Below, in pieces: positions 39,001 through 42,785 of a stretch of DNA of 64,000 bases. The stretch lies in NCBI RefSeq assembly GCF_947503855.1, contig NZ_CANNFF010000004.1, forward strand, positions 124,001 through 188,000. Reading direction: 5' to 3'. Position 1 is the stretch's first letter. Every line of letters begins with the position of its first letter. Position numbers and translations under genes: made by a program. The stretch is from an uncultured Polaribacter sp. Its GTDB lineage: Bacteria > Bacteroidota > Bacteroidia > Flavobacteriales > Flavobacteriaceae. The notes under the pieces were generated by a model. It was not told where the DNA came from and searched no databases. It saw only the letters and a program-made list of their open reading frames with translations.

Positions 39001-40963
39001 GATTACCGGCACAGATGGAGAGATTACCCCACGCACGCTTATTGTAACTCCAGATGCAGATCAGACCAAGATTTTTGGAGAGTTAGATCCAAGATTCACT
39101 TATACGAACAGTGGAGCAGTCAATGGAGAGACACCAGGCTTCAGTGGGACACTTAGCAGAGAAATAGGAGAGGATGTTGGTTCTTACCAGATTACACAAG
39201 GTAGCCTTGTAACACAAAACAATGGAGTTTTCTTAACGAACAATTACGAGCCTTCGTTTACGGAAGGGGTAGATTTTACCATAACCAGCAAGTTGATTAC
39301 AGATGCAGCTATTACAACTACTTCTATAGCCGATTTGGTATACACAGGGCAAGCCCAAACCCAAACGCTAGCGGTTAAGGATGGTACAACAGTACTGACT
39401 CAAGCTACCGATTACGCGCTAAGTTATGTAGACAATATAAATGTAGGAACAGCCACAGTTACAATTACAGGAATAGGTAATTACAATGGTGTAAAAACAG
39501 TAACTTTCACTATTACCAAAGCATCACTTACTATTACAGCAGACGATAAGAGTAAGGAGTTCGGAGCGGCAGATCCAACATTAACGGCAAGCTATGCAGG
39601 TTTTGTAAATGGCGAAGATCAAGAAGATTTATCAGGAACTTTATCCATTAGCAGAGCTACAGGAGAGGCTGCAGGTACTTATGCAATTAGCGCTTCAGGT
39701 TTAAATTCTTCGAACTATGCGATTACATTCACAGCGGGAAGGTTTACCATAACGAGTAAGTTGATTACGGATACAGCGATTACAGTAGCTACGATCTCAG
39801 ATTTGATTTACAATGGATCTTTACAAAGACCAAAGCTTGTTGTAGAGGATGGTTCAAATACTTTAAAAGAGGGTAGAGATTATACATTAAGTTACAGTAA
39901 CAACATCAATGTTGGTACAGCCACTGTAACGCTTAGCGGAATTGGGAATTATGCAGCAGATAGAGAAATTAACTTTACGATTGTGCCAAAAAGCATCAAT
40001 ATTTTAATAGCAGATCAAGAGAAAGACTATGGCGCCCAAGATCCTATTTTAGTATTTACAGCAGATCCAAACCTTTTTGGACCAGATGCATTTACAGGAA
40101 CTTTAACCCGAGAATCTGGCGAGGCAGTTGGAACGTATTTGATAACTTCAGGGACCTTAAGTGCAGGTGATAATTACACTTTAGACATTCAAACAGACGC
40201 AATTTTTAGCATTATTAGAATCGATAGTGATGGCGATGGTGTTGCAGATGACATAGAAGAGGCTGATGGTACCGATGCAACAGACAGTTGTGATTTTGTA
40301 ATATCAAGCCAAACAGAAACACCAAGTGAAGCATGGAATAATGCAGACTGTGATAATGATGGCGTAACCAATGCAGAAGAAGTAATAGATGGAACAAATT
40401 CTTTAAAAGCAGACAGTGATGGCGATGGTGTTATTGATGGTACAGAGAAGGCAGACGGTACCGATGCAACTAGTTTTTGTTCATCGATTCCTTCAAACAT
40501 TACCCTTTCAGTAAGTCAAGATTATTTAGCTGCAGATTGTGATGACGATGGTTTGAGTAATGGCGATGAGATTGGTTTAGACGCATCTAATCCAATAGAT
40601 TCAGATAACGATGGTGTTTTTGATTATTTAGAGGTGAATAAATATGAAGCTTCAATAGAAGATGACTTAGAGGTTTATAATTTATTGACTCCAAATGGAG
40701 ACGGAGAAAATGATGTATTTGTAATACGTAACATTGAGTTATATCCAGAGAACACGATAGAGATTTTTAACCGCTGGGGAGTACAGGTGTATAGCGTTGC
40801 AGGATATGGACAAAATGGGAACTATTTTGAAGGTGTATCAAACGGAAGAGGCACAGTAAGCAGCTCAGAGTCGCTACCAACAGGAACCTACTTTTATATC
40901 TTAAAATATAAAAAGAATGGAGACATGAAAGAGCGTAAAGGTTATATCTATTTAACTAAGTAG
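21086..40963 (+). CDS. Giant modular surface protein, T9SS type B (glycine-rich, beta-helix, LamG, MBG/YDG modules)
   Basis: About 6625 residues. I chose ATG 21086 over an upstream in-frame TTG at 21077; it gives a signal peptide ending near residue 29 (SVLGQ). Order by residue: Gly-rich domain 35-290, Ig-like 292-370, second Gly-rich domain 375-660 (both open GTYELE.WGAQGGG), beta-helix/haemagglutinin-like repeats 660-2510, LamG 2510-2715, BIG2-like 2745-2815, more beta-helix to 3830, cadherin-like beta-sandwich 3830-3930, an unassigned 240-residue domain, Ig-like 4175-4265, about two dozen MBG/YDG modules 4270-6370, thrombospondin-3-like acidic repeats 6372-6520 (DSDGDGVADD), and a type B C-terminal domain (LTPNGDGENDVFVI, IFNRWGVQVY). 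Predicted to be secreted by T9SS and act as adhesin or matrix component. No enzyme domain was recognised. Domain names are from memory of the families. Confidence 0.93.
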   Translation: MHTKISSNIIKTITVLFFTLMSFSSVLGQSNLDFSYSGTYSEVTLQPGTYELEVWGAQGGGGIYHYGPGGKGGYSKGVLDLTVSETLYIYVGQKGFQSGTTNTAFNGGGAGSRDGGTNIIFHGFTGGGATHIAKKMGVLSTLNSFQSDVLIVAGGGGGGGGNYSYLGSGYDPAGGAGGGIAGLAGAVSTASSYRGSGNGGTQTAGGATGVQSNSTPSVAATFGLGASADRNTADTAQGGGGGGGWYGGGAGSFAGGAGGGGSGYIGGVTSGTMSTGTRNGDGYARITQIYPGGEIEVSGFQHISSSTLPTFGSSPYEYQWQISTDGSTFTDISGETSDELNPANISQTTYYRRKTIDNTGVFKYTNVVKILKIAGQSAIEYNYTGSEKSITLPPGTYELEAWGAQGGGDTGLLNKIGVGGKGGYSKGEIVFTEATTIYLSVGQEGFQSHTTSTAFNGGGSGNPVATSQNDRNGFTGGGATHMALENGLLSALSNSKDKVLIVAGAGGAGGGAWSTSYNTAGGYGGGIVGATAPNTPEPALRGVGRGGSQTSGGVSGYDTRTTYSGNEVAYIEAGFGRGASSSRHIGDIVQGGGGGGGWYGGGAGSQAGGGGGGGSGYVKTNLSSPVLTAGNASMPNPSGGSNIIGNTGNGFARITELRGNVTIVASGGADINNGWTYSNGLIKVGSNVSINASVIENYLSSGDLTIDARSITVNSPISYTGITERSLTFKSLNYIDVNASVKATGSGELNIILWSDQSAIGGVDIGGYIDLALGVELISNGGTLVLAGGEDNGANGGTASDGIPDGYAWNSKTTSHGGILLGPADGTTGSSVNLLSDGGDIIIRGKTSGSIEYPGILSAQKFIINSGSGTILMDGDASLAHGIELAYGSNANYAITSNSTESPAISITGSTQRSGYTGAIFSLREGAYLIESRAISGGGIQIKGGNTNSSGNEIYFNGDASNNAYILSKNGPIEILSSSNSTGGVVFTGNTYFGGASASTVNGFSSSVTSSSSSISLDSDYFTFNGQTAVTTSGAFSMKPTSDSFGEAQTISNLLFSGNESTLNIGKPENTATVNLSSDIEINGPISIYAGTISLNANISSTLSGADILTKATGDISLATNKSITTNGGDIILWANSDGQTSNGSVLLRDDSLINTAGGSVWIGGGSGNTTWNDLTVGNGYAVSGTSFTPSDGGGDANAGVYFENATIQTNGGNILVKGDGGTNYASGITTYGGNTINSGNGTIEWDGKTSSSFETQGISFGLHDVIIAGNTSFNSTSTGVAVKLKGSSNARNGIGVDGIVTIESSGSGSIDLTGTGASPHYGIEVGNYYNGSKLNLYAASGEIKVDGGSMGISVVQTGNQGNALGDSKLTIGQGGTISSSTSNIKLVGDAFSVTTNNGLNINASGQLSVLSQGNSFSGPLSWPLTNSTVSNITGLNIGKETNTSNITIGSDQTVAGPISIYGRDIALSANLTSTLSGADILTKASGNIVLLDNKSIETNLGNVILWSDSDTNNEGSIVLSNNVEINTVNGSTASNLNTGGKIVLAGGLDDGSNGGAASDGIPDGFASSSFGNGIKLGTTEANETQMYSGGGDIVIRGFSNHSSTNDHRNEVGIWHTGSWVANSGNGSIHIIGKGDNLYGVNFVRSFAVNNVLDGPKFLSFISNKASGPAITISGTSNTSHGVVFNYNNPKEILATGGGNISITGSGAGSGYGIFLQNPDILSSGGSIKLDGGTKGIYVADAGSHLGAKTGSSITNSTSNITLIADVLNFIGASNILTSGTLTVEPSSNSFSGPLSWPLTNSTVSNITGLNIGKETNTSNITISSDQTIAGPISIYGGNIEIDANITSTNGNILIDGDTGSILDLGADGIRIDNESTIKTITAGDITLLGRSSEGNISSLIGVELGDNSSIQSAGNISITGISESSSDTSARGVFLAGSISASGNINITGESKSSNYDYDVYLTNTTARSSTDSSIITTDGNITIEALNEGRVSFGGNEEDYFITSTSGNIELKADKQNVYSSIKVNVTTSGSLSILARPNDGSEASFVESIDFTKYLFGSNISSLTIGDPTNSEDVIIGKDISISGPINIYGGDINVNANLDTQGGGANGGILLKASGDIVVLGNKSIKTNLGNVILWSDSDGNDIGGVLFNSGSQISTNNGHVWIGGGSGSTSWNGLNVGDSYAANLTTPPTGLSETYAGINAIGSYINAGSGDLFMSGRSFQTNYRYGIGTRINGMDLTANDISIYGVGSSNNNSSSDTNRGNWGVGIENISITTVSNGNILINGVGGGANSGTNGGVNHGVYMNSNSSLLANGSGDIAISGTGGGNSSITQNTNNDGIHLNGADISNDSGEISLTASKGVNNNSEAIYITNMSLGTIDNITISSGTIDLLNEDTLTLGSINATDKITIETLTGDINLTDNISTTSTSTDAIILNAGKSSTPGTTTGGDIKLINTPTLTTGTNGIIKLFSGSETQSTGLAAIADINYFGLDETSSLPTFTAGSTNAIFREVGNNALYTDGSDDYVELSSSPILDGATEFTIELWIKPDGTNFDDTEYHGFLGYEGSSILTRNPSLWLKEGKIHLDSYRDGDLQRFDFLTDRALITQDAWTHIAFVKDAEIYRVYLDGELAITTAAPDKVNISTNAYFLGRINNYFSGQIDEVRFWSDVRTKAEIDALMNIEATGSEPGLVAYYDFNHGAPSNTNTGITTLVDRTNNSNNGTLNNFLLTGNSSNWVNGFFPKIIGERYVYLGKTRQLSHFVSGGTWSIDNNSLANISSTGVLTGVSDGQVAVTYTVNGNSTTDTFDIVDQNNLGTLTIVASGGVTEDNGWAYSNGVIRPTSTSAVNINASSVLEKLNLNHLTIEASSISVNANVSSTYVNNLTLKASANITQASSVDITTNGGDVILWSNSDNETTNGGYIYIQDNATIDTRTQVDRVANNGSNDDENGGSIILAGGDGTSIPSGYALNNTLNSTPRGAISLGTTVVGRKNSGISFISGGGDISLKGQHTSTSGGDSAGISAFEGFTLDAGKTGNITLVGDVSGSSAIYSDGMNLGNFATTAGGTASYIKTVNGNITLTGTSGSGSTQSRGVLLAGGGAGIFVQSTGTGDINITGTSGGGAGTPYNTLFIGANILANSGDINLLSGSAGGTIYSSSFASTIGYKSSSDITTSSTDITLTADKFDLTSGIAFNTSGTFTIKPTSGNSFESTFDTSNLTYSSDVSGLTIGHSSNTGNITVGSATEIAGPISIYGGDITVSANISSTLSGADVLLKASEDISLAINKSISTNAGNLLLWSNSDGSTDNGSILLRDGSFVNTNGGHLWMGGGSGSTTWNGETVGNGFAVSGTTIDPSTGSDTKAGVYLENFEANTSGGDISIFSKTYDTYAFVTHQDVILDSGSGKISLEGIAEIGGVRGGVTGIHDDSAVFTLSSSNSSTSAIEIVFNSESGSSHGATLQGENNFIATNGGISFTSLGDTDSSDYGLRLGYSTSDKGILNFLSSTGTITIDLGANGYKLESNSNSSIHFGAKSGTDITSSSSNVVFNSDRFTIGSNPSTNALNFNTTGEILIAPSSSSFREELELDDQWNLSSYATSLTIGKDTNTSNISIGSAMTIAGPVTLYGGTVAVNAPLTATNSTISITSSTSIIDGASGYLIADGLALNGAGTVTLDHTSNDINTIAAGSSSSPIGALSYTDADDLTIGSVNPTGIHSSGEIELSTLSGDLEVTEPIVSTQATGDAIQLYADKDATSGNEGDGNITITNNGLITVESGARALLYSGKETESTGVQAAVGGESNTRTQVDANTDLSTLDPVIGNTGKYALMRVASTNDNANLSSLTTSAGTLSPVFNSETTEYSVVLIAGTSSVNFTPFTDDTSATLKINNVAHTSGTAYTASNLMDYQLYTIEVTASDGIAKKTYKLAVRVTQVTVPSPTGVWRNLFAGENFDPNDDQQATADTDLVGNATDAMMQAQQGTYSFSDGTIDKVYYFRVRLGNKNAPKTSFYYGMDVDADYKIDFVIEANLKDQTPYVAYHAHDPSKDGSGPSVTAWENDRNDTNIERELGARDARILSYATVGESSTNVDVDGPVGGQNNGDDTWLEFAFTESSFKSWTTDYWGTELTGGDVSGLVAFTSTSQTANGDIGGINDKTADMSLTWRELGNFIESNLDEVTSYTLFIPTVVSQTSNTQTPTVTGTWGGSNEGDDTLVVTIGGVTYTVGNGLTINGSSWSVVVTTSLTEGTYAISATATRTSDGSTKTDSTTDELEIKLTTPLTSTDITTGTIADLVYTGQAQTPTLEVKDGTTVLTQDNDYTLSYSDNINVGTAIVTITGTGNYSGTKQVTFDITTKSLTITGLTGDDKVYDNTASSTASGTASLLGVEENDDVSLGGSPDFTFTSSNVGTGITINTTGYTISGADSGNYTLTQPTLSADITAKELTITGLTGDDKVYDNTTSATASGTASLLGVEENDDISLSGTPDFTFASSNVGTGITINTTGYTISGADAGNYTLTQPTLSADITAKVLTITADDKSKGFGEADPTLTVSYTGFVNGEDQDDLSGTLLISRATGEAANTYAITASGLTATNYAITYVAGTFTIASKSITSTAITTATIADLVYTGQAQTPTLAVKDGTTVLTQATDYTLSYSDNINVGTATVTITGTGDYSGTKTVTFTITKASLTITADDKSKGFGEADPTLTASYTGFVNGEDQDDLSGTLLISRATGEAANTYAITASGLTATNYAITYVAGTFTIASKSITSVDITTATIADLVYTGQAQTPTLAVKDGTTVLTQATDYTLSYSDNINVGTATVTITGTGDYSGTKAVTFTITKASLTITADDKSKGFGESDPTLTASYAGFVSGEDQDDLSGTLLISRATGEAANIYAITASGLTATNYAITYVAGTFTIASKSITSADITTATIADLVYTGQAQTPTLAVKDGTTVLTQATDYTLSYVDNINVGTATVTITGTGDYSGTKTIIFTILKKTLTISGLTADDKEYDGTTEATLSGTATLVGLAVGDDVVLSGIAEGTFTSPDVSTDITVNVVGYEITGTAKDNYSLRQPTGLSAGITQRTISVAPSTGLTKQYGEADPEFTYIFSGSISGQTAAFSGSLSRDQGEAVDQYEITQGSLVLANNGSFNSSNYAIELTANIDFEITKAPLLITVNNDAKFVTQADAEGYAGVSYTGFKFGEDSSVLVTDNLRITRSNAGVESAGIYQDVLQASGLSSSNYEIRYESGNYQIVAADQLYVKLSDSEIVYGETPTYRVELSGYYSSGNTQVVDLTSSTSVTGNKITVVDGASGSATFLIVPETPLYSTSNHLSVGTYNLVSDQAVFTSSNFNNTLIEQGVLKVNPKELVVSLSSSKSKIYDGNALLPSMTFDLSTPFVTDNVLASGTGVYSSANVGDRAYTVSGLMLSGSDANNYYIQGGANVQITGTNGQISKQTLTVTPRIGQSKIFGTSDPILTYDYRGQISGETPLFSGSLGRLSGESRGSYAIRQGSLLLEDKDAFLASNYQLDFTSGIAFTITNKLLSDQDISILPISDLIYNGQSQAPNTALKDVDTVLVEGEDYEVSYINNTDVGKATITLTGLGNYGGVRTVTFNIIPRVLTVTPDANQTKIYGDADPSLTYTFRGLVSGETPGFTNTISRAVGEHVGTYQINQGSLLLIDNAGFKADNYQIDLATGVDFTITKAALTITVHNDSKFVTQQDADGYAGVNYSGFKFGEDQTVLNTTNLIITRSNASEEAVGVYTAVLAASGVSAQNYDITYQKGDYTIIGADQLVVKLKDSEVVYGATPVFEIAKVGYYNLNNQLIEDLTSSTQINGTEVTVTDGTSGTGVFDISVVSPQLSTSGSLQSGSYLLEAGNISKTSPNFSNTIILQGNLNIIPKALIASVNSSKTKVYDGNDKLLNLTLTLNTPITGDVVLASAAGAYDSKDAGTRNYTVSGITLSGSDADNYFIQGGANAAITGTDGEITPRTLIVTPDADQTKIFGELDPRFTYTNSGAVNGETPGFSGTLSREIGEDVGSYQITQGSLVTQNNGVFLTNNYEPSFTEGVDFTITSKLITDAAITTTSIADLVYTGQAQTQTLAVKDGTTVLTQATDYALSYVDNINVGTATVTITGIGNYNGVKTVTFTITKASLTITADDKSKEFGAADPTLTASYAGFVNGEDQEDLSGTLSISRATGEAAGTYAISASGLNSSNYAITFTAGRFTITSKLITDTAITVATISDLIYNGSLQRPKLVVEDGSNTLKEGRDYTLSYSNNINVGTATVTLSGIGNYAADREINFTIVPKSINILIADQEKDYGAQDPILVFTADPNLFGPDAFTGTLTRESGEAVGTYLITSGTLSAGDNYTLDIQTDAIFSIIRIDSDGDGVADDIEEADGTDATDSCDFVISSQTETPSEAWNNADCDNDGVTNAEEVIDGTNSLKADSDGDGVIDGTEKADGTDATSFCSSIPSNITLSVSQDYLAADCDDDGLSNGDEIGLDASNPIDSDNDGVFDYLEVNKYEASIEDDLEVYNLLTPNGDGENDVFVIRNIELYPENTIEIFNRWGVQVYSVAGYGQNGNYFEGVSNGRGTVSSSESLPTGTYFYILKYKKNGDMKERKGYIYLTK
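25326..25425 (+). repeat. 100-bp exact direct repeat, copy 1
   Basis: Bases 25326-25425 are identical to 26448-26547 (offset 1122). Both encode SFSGPLSWPLTNSTVSNITG and the LNIGKETNTSN segment within the beta-helix region of the giant gene. Flanking sequence is clearly more diverged. Confidence 0.92.
26448..26547 (+). repeat. 100-bp exact direct repeat, copy 2
   Basis: Second copy of the exact repeat at 25326-25425; recombination between them would delete exactly 1122 bp, i.e. 374 codons, in frame. Confidence 0.92.
34137..34658 (+). repeat. Two tandem 261-bp YDG-module repeats
   Basis: Two consecutive units encode LTITGLTGDDKVYDNT followed by a matching 87-residue module (YDG-type). The shared ACAGGAGATGACAAAG segment recurs at 34151 and 34412, a 261-bp period, with few differences. 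Confidence 0.85.
34655..36045 (+). repeat. Three tandem 468-bp MBG repeats
   Basis: Three near-identical 468-bp units (anchor ATCACAGCAG at 34661, 35129 and 35597), each encoding an MBG module (LTITADDKSKGFGEADPTLT) plus a second module (IADLVYTGQAQTPTL). A fourth, more diverged copy lies at about 39290-39770. Confidence 0.9.
36313..37428 (+). repeat. 1.11-kb four-module cassette, copy A
   Basis: Encodes four successive MBG-type modules in the order GLTKQYGEADPEF, NNDAKFVTQADAEGYAGV, VKLSDSEIVYGETP, SSSKSKIYDGNA. The same order recurs at 37914-39028 with diverged sequence and almost the same length. Confidence 0.75.
37914..39028 (+). repeat. 1.11-kb four-module cassette, copy B
   Basis: Second copy of the cassette: NQTKIYGDADPSLTY, HNDSKFVTQQDADGYAGV, VKLKDSEVVYGATP, SSKTKVYDGND, in the same order as copy A. 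Confidence 0.75.
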
Positions 40964-40987
40964 ATTTAAAAAAAAGTAAAATAATAC

Positions 40988-41017
40988 TTGCAAAGGTTAT
41001 AAACTATTGTATATTTG
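40988..41017 (+). promoter_or_regulatory. Promoter of the initiator tRNA gene
   Basis: TTG (40988-40990), 19-base spacer, TATATTTG (41010-41017): a full match to the Bacteroidota TTG / TAnnTTTG promoter. It ends 10 bases before the tRNA, so transcription would start a few bases ahead of the mature 5' end. Confidence 0.8.
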
Positions 41018-41027
41018 CAGTCCAAAT

Positions 41028-41100
<73 letters not shown>

Positions 41101-41105
41101 CTAGT

Positions 41106-41135
41106 AACCCTTTCAGAAATGAGAGGGTTTTTTTA
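41106..41135 (+). terminator. Rho-independent terminator of the tRNA gene
   Basis: AACCCTTTC and GAGAGGGTT pair with one mismatch around a short loop, followed by a run of T. It begins six bases after the tRNA end. Confidence 0.85.
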
Positions 41136-41410
41136 TGTAGTTTACTCAAGTAGAATAAGCGTATTAGAATTTGTTTTTTTGTGTTTTATACGATTCTAAT
41201 AATTCACTTACATGGGTAAAATAATAGAATTAAAAGTTATTGATAAATAGAATTAAAATGGGCAGTATCAGCAGTATATTAATTAAAAAATTAGATATTA
41301 ATTTAAACATTCCAATTTCTTCTTTTAATAAGGTTTATTTAATAATGTTATACTTTTTAAGTTAAAAAAAGATACCATATTTACAAAAGAATTTTAAAAC
41401 AGACGCTTAT
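41136..41410. other. Intergenic region before the AraC-type regulator
   Basis: A/T-rich non-coding sequence. It contains one 9-bp inverted repeat, TATTAGAAT (41162-41170) with ATTCTAATA (41193-41201), around a T-rich loop; it could be a second terminator or an operator. No promoter matching the full consensus was found. Confidence 0.4.
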
Positions 41411-42538
41411 ATGGTTTTTGATCTGCTTTATTTTATTAACATTATATGTTCTTTTTTGGTAGCGGCTTATCTTTGGATAAAGCTTACTCCAAAACACTTT
41501 ACATTTCATTCAAAGTCTTTATCGGCATATCTCTTTTTTAATGCAATTTGTTTTAGTTTTTATTTACTTATCAAATATAAATACATCCTTATTGTACCCT
41601 TCTTATATAAGATTCCAGCCCCGATAACCTATTTAATTTTGCCTGCCGCTTATTTTCATGTAAAATCAATTGTAAAAAAACAAGTTGCATGGCAATCTAA
41701 AGATTGGATTCATTTAGTTCCTTTTATTATTTTTCTAATTAGTTATTTACCTTTTTATTTTGAAGATTTTGAAACTAAAAGTAACTATGTAGCCCGTATT
41801 TTGAATGATATGAGTTTAATTCAGTCAGATAATATAGGCTTGTTGCCAGAATTCATAAACAATTTGGGAAGAATCATACAGCCTATAGTCTACATCATAC
41901 TTCAGTGGGGACTATTAAAAAGTGCAGATGGTGTTTTATTAAAAGCAACACAAAAAACTTTATTTAGATGGCTTTTAAACTTTGTTCGTATTCAAACCTT
42001 TTTATTTAGTAGCTTATTAGCTACTGTTTTTACCTCACAGTATTTTTTCCCTGCTGTTTCAGTATCTTTTTTTGAGTTTATCCCATTATTTTTAACGGTG
42101 AGTTCTTTTTTTATTTTAAGTATTTACCTTTTTTGGAACCAAAATATTTTACAAAAAATAAAATATTTTAATCCAAATGAAAAAACACTAGATCACAATA
42201 ATACGCAGTTAGATATCAATACTATTTCAGAGATTGTTTTTACTAACAAGTATTTTTTGGGGAAAGAAAATGATTTGGTAGGTGTTGCAAATCAATTGGA
42301 AATAAACAAGGCAGATCTTTCCAAATTAATTAAAACCAAGTATGTTAATTTTAATGCATGGATCAATACTTTAAAAGTATCTTATAGTATGGAATTAATC
42401 AAAGAAGGCTATTTAAACGATTTCTCCATAGAGGCGCTGGCAGCTACATGTGGTTTTAACTCAACGAGTACCTTTTACAGGGCGTTTAAAGCACAGACAG
42501 AAACAACACCAAAAGAGTATGCTAGCTCCTTTAATTAA
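41411..42538 (+). CDS. Membrane-anchored AraC-type transcriptional regulator
   Basis: A 375-residue protein: the N-terminal about 245 residues hold roughly seven hydrophobic helices (for example LLYFINIICSFLVAAYLW, YLILPAAYFHV, LVPFIIFLISYLPFYF, FFEFIPLFLTVSSFFILSIYL), and the C-terminal about 110 residues form an AraC double helix-turn-helix (NQLEINKADLSKLIKTKY, then FSIEALAATCGFNSTSTFYR and TPKEY). This membrane-sensor plus AraC architecture is common in Bacteroidota; ligands are mostly unknown. It lies between the two giant surface-protein genes and reads toward the second one, 244 bases away, making that gene a natural candidate target. Confidence 0.9.
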   Translation: MVFDLLYFINIICSFLVAAYLWIKLTPKHFTFHSKSLSAYLFFNAICFSFYLLIKYKYILIVPFLYKIPAPITYLILPAAYFHVKSIVKKQVAWQSKDWIHLVPFIIFLISYLPFYFEDFETKSNYVARILNDMSLIQSDNIGLLPEFINNLGRIIQPIVYIILQWGLLKSADGVLLKATQKTLFRWLLNFVRIQTFLFSSLLATVFTSQYFFPAVSVSFFEFIPLFLTVSSFFILSIYLFWNQNILQKIKYFNPNEKTLDHNNTQLDINTISEIVFTNKYFLGKENDLVGVANQLEINKADLSKLIKTKYVNFNAWINTLKVSYSMELIKEGYLNDFSIEALAATCGFNSTSTFYRAFKAQTETTPKEYASSFN

Positions 42539-42785
42539 AGATTTTTTTATTTATTCTTTTACTAAATAAGTACAATTAAACTTTATCTCTTCGCATTAAA
42601 GCCTTTTATTTTTTGTTGAAGGCATCTATGTAGATAAAGCGCTTTTTCTAGTTTTTCAAAATGTAATTATTTATAAAACTGATAAAATTTATGTCAAAAA
42701 AACTTTTTGAAACACATGTTGCCATACTTTCCTTAATTTTTTATCTAGACTAAAATACATTGCGGGTATAAATTTTAATTCTGTG
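42539..42785. other. Leader region of the second giant gene with nested inverted repeat
   Basis: Non-coding. CTTTATCT (42581-42588) pairs with AGATAAAG (42632-42639), and inside it GCCTT (42601-42605) can pair with AAGGC (42619-42623). No clean promoter match was seen. Confidence 0.4.
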
